NCBI GenBank assembly: GCA_028281285.1
Contig: JANQKF010000035.1
Coordinates: forward strand, 1-50,977
Length of the DNA stretch: 50,977 bases
Reading direction: 5' to 3'
DNA from: Cyclobacteriaceae bacterium
GTDB taxonomy: Bacteria > Bacteroidota > Bacteroidia > Cytophagales > Cyclobacteriaceae
Position numbers and translations under genes: made by a program. Below are positions 43,764 to 50,977 of the stretch, one piece after another; the first letter of the stretch is position 1; each line of letters opens with the position of its first letter. A model generated the notes under the pieces. It worked only from the letters and a program-made list of their open reading frames with translations, had not been told where the DNA came from and made no database searches.

Positions 43764-46367
43764 ATGAGTTCCGATCCAAAAAACACAAGACCTCCCCGAT
43801 TCGCAAAGTGGTTGCTGGAAAGTTTCTGCTCTTATGATTTCCTTTCAACTGCCCTATGGGACCTGGAAGAGCTGTTCCATCATAACATTAAAACCAAAGG
43901 CCTCAACAAGGCCAGATTCCTTTATACAATAGAAGTTTTAGGCATCATTGGCCATCTCTTTTTCAAAGGAAAAAGTCAATTCTCAACTAACAAACTCGCC
44001 ATGCTCAGACACAATGTTTTAATCTCAATTAGAAGTTTTAAGCGCTTCAAAAGCACATTCTTAATCAACCTATTCGGATTGGTCATTGGTCTGGCCAGTG
44101 CCTTGTTGATTTTCCTGTGGGTCAATAATGAGCTGAATAAGGACCAATTCAGCGAAAAGGACAGTGACCGGCATTTTCAGGTTTTGGTCAATATGGCTCA
44201 TCCAAGTGGGATACGAACAAGAGCCAAGGCGCCAACGCCTATGGCAGCGGCAATGGAGGCCGAACTTCCTGAAATCAACTATGCGATACCGATTGTTTAT
44301 GCCGACTTCTACCAAGGCATATTATCCCATAAGAATCAATATTCACGAGCTCAAATCCTTTTTGCTGGCAGCGGATATTTCAATGTATTCCCATGCGATT
44401 TTGTATCAGGAAACAAAGCGACAGCCTTCAAGGACAAGAATGGGATTATTATCTCAGAACCCCTGGCAATCAATTTGTTTGGAGATTCAGCCAAGGCCCT
44501 TGATCAAACCGTGGACTTTAAAGGGGAGCTTTTCACCGGACCTTACACAGTTTCAGGAGTATTCAAACCTGATAAGGACAGCTCTACCGACTTCGACATA
44601 CTCATGAGCTTCGATCAGTTTATGACTGAGCGTCCTGAAATGAAAAAATGGTACAATGGAGGCACTGAGACCCATTTGGTTTTGAAAGAGGGTGTGGACA
44701 TTGAGCTATTCAACTCGAAAATTAAAAACTACCTACACACCAAAGAGTCCCAAGGTAAATCTCAAACGCTATTTGCTCAAAAATACTCGGATAGGTACCT
44801 CTACGGACAGTACGAGAATGGAAAACCGGTAGCAGGTAGAATGGTCTATGTTCGAATCTTTTCACTCATCGCCATCTTCGTACTCGTAATTGCATGCATC
44901 AATTATATGAATCTCTCCACTGCGCAGGCCACCAGGAGAATCAAGGAGATTGGTATTAAAAAAGCGGTGGGAGCACAACGCAGAAGTTTGGTCTATCAGC
45001 ACTTTGCCGAATCGATCTTCATGACGAGTCTTTCATTGATCATATCGGTTGGAATTGTGCTCTTGTTGCTGCCTAAGTTCAACGAAATTACTGGTAAGAG
45101 CTTATCCATTTTAGGAGCATCCGGAATTGTTCTACCCGTTTTAGGCATAACGCTGCTAACAGGCCTGGTTTCTGGTTTATATCCAGGAATTTACCTCTCT
45201 GGCTTTAATACTGTTTTTGCCTTGAAAGGGAAGTTAAGTTCTGGTTCAGGAGCCTTGTGGCTGCGCAAGGTATTGGTAGTGTTCCAATTTACGATTTCGG
45301 CTACCCTAATCATTTCAGCCGTGATTATTCATAGTCAACTAAATTTTATTCAACAGTTTAATTTGGGCTATGATACCGAACCCTTAATCTCCTTCCAGCA
45401 AGAGGGTAAGTTCCTCGAAGCTCCGGATGTCTTTGTTGAAGAGGTTAAGAATATCCCAGGTGTCGTCAATGCATCGCATATGGGAGGAGATCTAGGAATA
45501 AAGATCAGTTCGCGCTATAACTTAAAATGGAAAAATCAGAATCCTGATGATAAGGGTATATGGTTCCATTTCATTGAAGGCGGATATGATATGGCCGAGA
45601 TGTTAGGTGTTGAGCTCAAATCCGGGCGCCTTCTTTCAAGAGAATTTCCATCCGATGAAAGCGCAGTAGTCATTAATGAAACGGCTGTGGAGATTCTTGG
45701 CTTTGACAATCCAATTGGTGAAAAGTTACATGTAGGATCAGCCTATACCATTGTGGGTGTGGTCAAAGACTTCCACTTTCAGGGGATGTACGAAACCATC
45801 AAACCCTTCTTTTTTCAAATTGACCCAGAGGGCGGAAACATCATTATAAAGTTATCAAGAGATAATCGGGCTGAAACGCTGAACAGGATAGAAGAACTGT
45901 ATTCGGCTCTCAATCCCGGTTATCCCTTTGAGTTTAAGTTCATCGATGACAATTATCAAAAACTCTATGATGAGGAAAGAAGAATTTCTTCGCTATCCGA
46001 CTATTTTGCTACAGTCGCTGTTGCCATCTCATGCCTTGGACTTCTGGCTTTAACTGCCTTCAGCACTCAAAGAAGATTCAAAGAAATCGCCATCCGAAAA
46101 GTTCTTGGTTCTAGCAATTCAGGTATCGTTCAAATGCTATCCAAAGAGTTCCTCATTTTGGTAATAATCGCGATCTCGACCGCTCTGCCAATTGGCTATT
46201 ACTTAATGAAAAATTGGCTAGATAGCTTTGCTTTCAGAATCGACTTGCAGCCTTTCTACTTTGTTTTTGCCGGTGCGATAATGCTCATTGTGGCATGGCT
46301 CACCATTGTGGCACAAACCGCCAAATCGGTCAACATTAATGTCACGGAAAGCTTAAGGAGCGAATAA
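43764..46367 (+). CDS. orphan duplicated permease J
   Basis: 867 residues, third-type prefix (CSYDFLSTALWDLEELFHHN) and core from Met80 of the H-L type, with RRIKEIGIKKAVGA and RFKEIAIRKVLGSS. It is the first gene of a J-K-L run with its own promoter-like region, but without an adjacent PadR gene. Its last 30 bases are nearly the same as those of K. Confidence 0.9.
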   Translation: MSSDPKNTRPPRFAKWLLESFCSYDFLSTALWDLEELFHHNIKTKGLNKARFLYTIEVLGIIGHLFFKGKSQFSTNKLAMLRHNVLISIRSFKRFKSTFLINLFGLVIGLASALLIFLWVNNELNKDQFSEKDSDRHFQVLVNMAHPSGIRTRAKAPTPMAAAMEAELPEINYAIPIVYADFYQGILSHKNQYSRAQILFAGSGYFNVFPCDFVSGNKATAFKDKNGIIISEPLAINLFGDSAKALDQTVDFKGELFTGPYTVSGVFKPDKDSSTDFDILMSFDQFMTERPEMKKWYNGGTETHLVLKEGVDIELFNSKIKNYLHTKESQGKSQTLFAQKYSDRYLYGQYENGKPVAGRMVYVRIFSLIAIFVLVIACINYMNLSTAQATRRIKEIGIKKAVGAQRRSLVYQHFAESIFMTSLSLIISVGIVLLLLPKFNEITGKSLSILGASGIVLPVLGITLLTGLVSGLYPGIYLSGFNTVFALKGKLSSGSGALWLRKVLVVFQFTISATLIISAVIIHSQLNFIQQFNLGYDTEPLISFQQEGKFLEAPDVFVEEVKNIPGVVNASHMGGDLGIKISSRYNLKWKNQNPDDKGIWFHFIEGGYDMAEMLGVELKSGRLLSREFPSDESAVVINETAVEILGFDNPIGEKLHVGSAYTIVGVVKDFHFQGMYETIKPFFFQIDPEGGNIIIKLSRDNRAETLNRIEELYSALNPGYPFEFKFIDDNYQKLYDEERRISSLSDYFATVAVAISCLGLLALTAFSTQRRFKEIAIRKVLGSSNSGIVQMLSKEFLILVIIAISTALPIGYYLMKNWLDSFAFRIDLQPFYFVFAGAIMLIVAWLTIVAQTAKSVNINVTESLRSE

Positions 46368-46385
46368 ACTCAATCGGGTCTACTT

Positions 46386-48977
46386 ATGAGTCAGGAGCAC
46401 AAAAATATACGCCCCCCACGTTTCGCAAGATGGTTGTTAGAGAGTTTCTGCTCATATGATTTCCTCTCCACGGCCCTTTGGGATTTGGAAGAACTGTTCC
46501 ATCATAACGCAAAAACGAAAGGAATTTTCAAGGCCAAATCCCTCTATACTATTGAGGTGCTTGGCATTATCACACACCTTTTTTTCAAAGGAAAAAGTCA
46601 ATTCTCAGTCAACAAAATCGCTATGTTCAAACACAACATCTTAATCTCAATTAGAAGCTTCAAACGCTACAAGAGCACATTTCTCATCAACCTATTTGGC
46701 CTTGCGACCGGTCTGGCAAGTGCACTCTTGATTTACCTCTGGGTTAATGATGAAATGCAAATGGGTAAATTCAATGAGAAAGACAGTGACCAACACGTTC
46801 AACTATACGTGAACTCTAAGCTTGCTGATGGAATTCACACCAATGACAGGACACCCTTTCCATTGGCAAAGGCAATAGCCGAAGAGTTGCCAGAAGTCGA
46901 AAAAGGGATCGCAATTTTTGATGAGCCCTATTATAAAGGCGTCATCTCCTTTGATGGTAACGACTTGAGGGCTGTTCCACTTTTTGTTACCGAAGGCTAT
47001 TTTGATGTGATCAGTTGTGACTTTGTAGCAGGAAGTAAAGTAGGTGCACTGAAGAATGAGAATGTGGTGATTTCACTTCAACTGGCAAATAGCCTCTTTA
47101 GTGACCCACAAAAAGCCATTGGCCAAACTGTAAACTTTACGGGTCAATATTATAAGGGCCCTTATATAGTCAGTGGAGTCTTTAAAGCAGACTCCCGATC
47201 TACGATGAATTTCGACATCTTGTTGAATTTAGATCATTTCCTAACTGTCTGGAGAACAAATCTTTACAATTGGCACAATGGCGGTCCTCAGACACATCTG
47301 GTGTTGCAGGAGGGAGTTGATCTGGATGAGTTCAACACCAAAATCGAGGGCGTGCTAAACAAGCTCAAAGGAGGACCTCAGACCCTAATTGCTCAAAAGT
47401 ACTCGGACAAGTACCTCTATGGAAAATTCGAAAATGGGGTGCCAGCGGCTGGCCGAATCGTCTACGTTCGCATCTTCACCCTCATTGCGATTTCTATTCT
47501 AATTATTGCCTGCATTAATTATATGAATTTATCTACGGCTCAGGCTTCACGCAGGGTCAAAGAAATCGGAGTCAAAAAAGCGATCGGGGCCGACCGTAGA
47601 AACCTGATCTACCAGTATTTCAGCGAGAGCCTGTTTATCTCTTTCATGGCCCTCCTACTTGCCGTTGGCATAGTGCTTCTTTTGCTCCCACAATTCAATG
47701 TCATTACTGGTAAGTCACTCTCTATAGTGCAGGCTTCTTCCGCAATCATTACCACAGTGATCATCACCCTTGCTACTGGCCTACTCTCGGGAATTTATCC
47801 AGGCCTCTATTTGTCCGGATTTAAACCGGTGCTCGCTTTGAAGGGAAAGCTTCAATCAAAATCAGGTGGTCTCTGGCTACGAAAAGGCCTGGTCGTCTTT
47901 CAGTTTGCCACCTCGGTAATCCTCATCGTTGCAGTGGTCGTCATTTATCGACAAATGAGCTTCATCAAGATTTCCAACCTGGGCTATGACACGGAACATC
48001 TTATCTCCTTTACCATGGAAGGCAAGCTGCGTCAAGGGAATCCGGAGCCCTTTATGGCAGAAGTCAGAAAGCTGAGCGGTGTGGCCAATATTTCTCATCT
48101 GTGGGGCGAACTTCCAGGTGATGTCAGTAGCAGCAGTGGCTTCCGATGGAAGGGACAAACTCCGGAACAGAGAAATACGAAATTCAACATCATCGAGGGT
48201 GGATACGACATCGACAAGGTACTGGGTATCGAATTGATTGAAGGGCGATTCTTTTCGAGAGAATTTGCCGCGGATGAAAAGACAATTGTGATCAACGAGT
48301 TTGCTGCCAATCTATTTGGTTTTCAAAACACCATTGGAGAACGATTCGATGGAAAAGAGATCATAGGTATCGTAAAAGACTTCCACTCCAAAGGCTTCCA
48401 TGACAAAATTGGACCCTTCTTCTTTCGGTTGAATGACAGCGGAGAATACTTTTTCGCCAAGATTCAAGGTATAAACCAAATCGAAACCATCCAGCAAATT
48501 GAAGCACTTTACCGTGAATTCAATCCCGGTTATCCCTTTGAGTTCAAATTCATCGATGACCAGTATCAACAGCTTTACTTAGAAGAGGAAAGGACTGCTA
48601 CTTTATCGAAGTACTTTTCCGGCATCGCCATCTCGATTTCATGCCTGGGTTTGTTAGCACTTACGGCATTCAGCACACAAAGACGTTTCAAAGAAATAGC
48701 CATAAGGAAAGTCCTGGGATCCAGCGATTTTGGAATCGTTCGGTTGTTGTCTAATCACTTTATCGGTCTGATTCTATTGGCCATTCTCATTGGCTTACCA
48801 ATAGGTTATTACCTGATGCAGTATTGGTTAGAAGGTTTCGTCTACCGGATTGATCTGACCCCTGCCCTGTTTGTACTTTCAGGGGTGTTTATGATTCTAA
48901 TCGCTTGGCTTACCATTATGGCTCAAACGGCCAAATCAGCCAATATCAATGTCACGGAAAGCTTAAGGAGCGAATAA
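46386..48977 (+). CDS. orphan duplicated permease K
   Basis: 863 residues, starting 18 bases after J. Prefix CSYDFLSTALWDLEELFHHN; core from Met80 with RRVKEIGVKKAIGA and RFKEIAIRKVLGSS. It is the closest relative of L throughout. A 170-base stretch (46741-46910) is nearly identical in DNA to L while the flanks differ at synonymous sites. Confidence 0.9.
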   Translation: MSQEHKNIRPPRFARWLLESFCSYDFLSTALWDLEELFHHNAKTKGIFKAKSLYTIEVLGIITHLFFKGKSQFSVNKIAMFKHNILISIRSFKRYKSTFLINLFGLATGLASALLIYLWVNDEMQMGKFNEKDSDQHVQLYVNSKLADGIHTNDRTPFPLAKAIAEELPEVEKGIAIFDEPYYKGVISFDGNDLRAVPLFVTEGYFDVISCDFVAGSKVGALKNENVVISLQLANSLFSDPQKAIGQTVNFTGQYYKGPYIVSGVFKADSRSTMNFDILLNLDHFLTVWRTNLYNWHNGGPQTHLVLQEGVDLDEFNTKIEGVLNKLKGGPQTLIAQKYSDKYLYGKFENGVPAAGRIVYVRIFTLIAISILIIACINYMNLSTAQASRRVKEIGVKKAIGADRRNLIYQYFSESLFISFMALLLAVGIVLLLLPQFNVITGKSLSIVQASSAIITTVIITLATGLLSGIYPGLYLSGFKPVLALKGKLQSKSGGLWLRKGLVVFQFATSVILIVAVVVIYRQMSFIKISNLGYDTEHLISFTMEGKLRQGNPEPFMAEVRKLSGVANISHLWGELPGDVSSSSGFRWKGQTPEQRNTKFNIIEGGYDIDKVLGIELIEGRFFSREFAADEKTIVINEFAANLFGFQNTIGERFDGKEIIGIVKDFHSKGFHDKIGPFFFRLNDSGEYFFAKIQGINQIETIQQIEALYREFNPGYPFEFKFIDDQYQQLYLEEERTATLSKYFSGIAISISCLGLLALTAFSTQRRFKEIAIRKVLGSSDFGIVRLLSNHFIGLILLAILIGLPIGYYLMQYWLEGFVYRIDLTPALFVLSGVFMILIAWLTIMAQTAKSANINVTESLRSE
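46741..46910 (+). repeat. gene-conversion tract, copy in permease K
   Basis: Differs from 49351-49520 at only three of 170 positions by my alignment, whereas the 50 bases on its left differ at many third positions. It encodes the beginning of the first periplasmic domain (WVNDEMQMGKFNEKDSD onward). Confidence 0.85.
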
Positions 48978-48995
48978 AGTAGACCTGTTTAAATC

Positions 48996-50977
48996 ATGAG
49001 TCTGGAGCAAAAAAACAAAAGACCCCCAAGATTTGCACGATGGTTACTTGAGAGTTTCTGCTCTTATGATTTCTTGTCGACAGCACTATGGGATCTCGAA
49101 GAACTGTTCCATCACAACATAAAAACTAAAGGAGTGGCCAAAGCCAAATTCCTATACACCCTAGAGGTATTTGGCATCATCACACACCTCTTTTTCAAAG
49201 GAAAAAGCCAATACTCAATCAACAAAATCGCTATGTTCAAGCACAATCTTTTAATATCATTCAGGAGCTTTAAACGCTACAAGAGTACTTTTCTTATCAA
49301 CCTATTTGGCTTAGCCACGGGCCTTGCGAGTGCCCTATTGATTTACCTATGGGTTAATGATGAAATGCAAATGGGTAAATTCAATGAGAAAGACAGTGAC
49401 CAACACGTTCAGCTATACGTGAACTCTAAGCTTGCTGATGGAATTCACACCAATGACAGGACACCCTTTCCATTGGCAAAGGCAATAGCCCAAGAGTTGC
49501 CGGAAGTCGAAAAAGGGATCTCTGTCTTTGATGAACCGTTTTACAAAGGTGTCATCTCTCTTGATGGCAATGATCTAAGGGCTGTCCCGCTTTTTGTCAC
49601 GGATGGCTATTTCGACATCTTTAGCTGCGACTTTGTGGCTGGAAGCAAAATTGGCGCACTGAATGATGGAAATGTGGTAATTTCTCTTCAACTGGCAAAT
49701 AGCCTCTTTAGTGATCCACAAAAAGCAATTGGCCAAACTGTAAACTTCAATGGTCAATTTTACAAAGGCCCCTATGTGGTCAGTGGTGTCTTTGAACCGG
49801 ATAATCGTTCTACAGTTAATTTTGACATCTTATTGAGTCTTGATCATTTTTTAAGTTCCTGGCGTACTGGACTTTACAATTGGCGGTATGAAGGCCCACA
49901 GACACATTTAGTGCTACAAGAAGGAGTAGACTTGGCCGAATTCAATAAGAAAATCGAGCGCTTATTAAACAAATTTAAAGGAGGACCTCGGACGTTAGTT
50001 GCTCAAAAATACTCGGATAAGTACCTCTATGGAAAATTTGAAAATGGAGTGCCCGTGGCTAGCAGAATGGTTTACGTACGCATCTTCTCGCTCATAGCCA
50101 TTTTTATTTTAGTAATTGCCTGCATCAATTACATGAATCTGTCAACAGCTCAGGCTTCACGAAGGGTTAAAGAAATCGGGGTCAAAAAAGCAATAGGTGC
50201 TAACCGTAGAAACTTGATCTACCAGTATTTCAGTGAAAGCCTGTTTATCTCTTTCGTCTCCCTCCTTCTGGCCATTAGCATTGTTGTTCTTTTACTACCG
50301 CAATTCAATGCCATCACTGGCAAATCACTCTCCATTGGAGAGGCTTCGTCTGCAATCTTTACCACCTTGATCATCACGATTGCGACTGGATTGATCTCGG
50401 GAATTTATCCTGGCCTCTACTTGTCCGGATTTAAACCGGTGCTCGCTCTAAAGGGAAAGCTTCAATCAAAATCAGGTGGGCTTTGGTTGAGAAAAGGCCT
50501 CGTCATTTTTCAATTTGCTACCTCGGTAATACTCATCATTTCTGTAGTAGTCATTTACAGGCAAATGAACTTTATAAAGGACTCCAACCTGGGCTATGAT
50601 ACAGAACATGTCATCTCCTTTAATATGGAAGGTAAGCTACATGAAGGCGATGCGAAGCCATTTATGAGCGAAGTCAGGAAACTGAGTGGTGTGGTTAATA
50701 TATCCCATTTATGGGGCGAACTTCCGGGAGAGGTGAGCAGCAGTAGCGGCTTCCAATGGAAAGGACAGACCCCGGAAGAAAGAAATACGAAATTTAACAT
50801 TATCGAGGGTGGGTACGACATAGGAAAAGTGTTAGGTGTCGAACTTATTGAAGGGAGGTTCTTTTCAAGAGAGTTTGTCACAGATGATAAGGCAATCGTG
50901 ATCAACGAATCGGCTGCGAACCTCTTTGGCTTTGAAAACGCAATCGGAGAAAGATTCTATGGAAAAGAGATTATAGG
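48996..50977 (+). CDS. orphan duplicated permease L (3' end beyond window)
   Basis: 660 codons are present and the frame stays open to the window end; about 200 residues should be missing. I translated it from the ATG at 48996, 18 bases after K. It starts MSLEQKNKRPPRFARWLLES, with the third-type prefix and Met80, then the first half complete with RRVKEIGVKKAIGA and part of the second periplasmic domain. No frameshift is seen. The array may continue beyond the window. Confidence 0.9.
   Translation, partial: MSLEQKNKRPPRFARWLLESFCSYDFLSTALWDLEELFHHNIKTKGVAKAKFLYTLEVFGIITHLFFKGKSQYSINKIAMFKHNLLISFRSFKRYKSTFLINLFGLATGLASALLIYLWVNDEMQMGKFNEKDSDQHVQLYVNSKLADGIHTNDRTPFPLAKAIAQELPEVEKGISVFDEPFYKGVISLDGNDLRAVPLFVTDGYFDIFSCDFVAGSKIGALNDGNVVISLQLANSLFSDPQKAIGQTVNFNGQFYKGPYVVSGVFEPDNRSTVNFDILLSLDHFLSSWRTGLYNWRYEGPQTHLVLQEGVDLAEFNKKIERLLNKFKGGPRTLVAQKYSDKYLYGKFENGVPVASRMVYVRIFSLIAIFILVIACINYMNLSTAQASRRVKEIGVKKAIGANRRNLIYQYFSESLFISFVSLLLAISIVVLLLPQFNAITGKSLSIGEASSAIFTTLIITIATGLISGIYPGLYLSGFKPVLALKGKLQSKSGGLWLRKGLVIFQFATSVILIISVVVIYRQMNFIKDSNLGYDTEHVISFNMEGKLHEGDAKPFMSEVRKLSGVVNISHLWGELPGEVSSSSGFQWKGQTPEERNTKFNIIEGGYDIGKVLGVELIEGRFFSREFVTDDKAIVINESAANLFGFENAIGERFYGKEII
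49351..49520 (+). repeat. gene-conversion tract, copy in permease L
   Basis: Partner of 46741-46910, 2610 bases away, exactly 870 codons, so the reading frame is preserved. The three differences include one amino-acid change (Glu to Gln before ELPEVEKG). Confidence 0.85.

Noticed and set aside
38500-49230. Conserved CCTTTTTTTCAAAGGAAAAAG stretch in the prefixes of H-L as a possible hairpin element
   Set aside because: It encodes the conserved HLFFKGKSQ segment, so protein conservation explains it without an RNA or DNA function.

Overview
The window looks like chromosomal DNA of a Bacteroidota bacterium, most likely a marine member of the Cytophagales. The signs are promoter elements of the TTTG / TAnnTTTG type, weak or absent Shine-Dalgarno sequences, LxxC-type lipoproteins with Asp- or Gly-rich tethers, and PadR-linked duplicated permeases. 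The genus is my inference.

Region 1 (1-8070, minus strand) is a complete tryptophan operon: trpE-trpG-trpD-trpC-trpF-(unknown membrane protein)-trpB-trpA, followed by a DAHP synthase cut by the window edge. Most junctions overlap by 1-11 bases. Upstream of trpE lies a textbook attenuator: an 18-residue leader peptide with three consecutive Trp codons, a competing hairpin and a Rho-independent terminator. The unknown five-helix membrane protein overlaps both trpF and trpB.

Region 2 (8100-16660) is a mixed housekeeping and accessory stretch. The minus strand has an NRAMP-type transporter and a DNase I-fold lipoprotein. The plus strand has D-Ala-D-Ala ligase followed by two small unknown genes, an alpha/beta hydrolase, a small acidic protein, an extended SDR epimerase, an NTF2-like secreted protein and a dienelactone-hydrolase-like lipoprotein.

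Region 3 (16690-50977, plus strand) holds twelve large FtsX/MacB-type permeases of 800-894 residues, the last cut by the window end. With them are three PadR-family regulators, and no ATPase gene is visible. The layout is PadR1-A-B; a reverse-strand lipoprotein plus a HicBA-like toxin-antitoxin pair; PadR2-C-D-E-F, then G; PadR3-H-I, then J-K-L. Eleven of the twelve carry an N-terminal prefix of about 80 residues; G starts exactly at the prefix/core boundary. Prefixes and cores each fall into three types, and D and E combine prefix and core types that are otherwise found apart, so these modules appear to have been shuffled. Large dyads precede PadR2 and PadR3, and a TGCAACC element recurs before five of the units. 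Palindromic intergenic repeats separate several permeases, and K and L share a near-identical DNA tract that looks like gene conversion.

The best candidate for something little described is region 3: an actively recombining array of orphan duplicated permeases with shared cis-elements. It resembles the PadR/ADOP pairs known from Acidobacteria. The membrane gene inside the trp operon is the second candidate.
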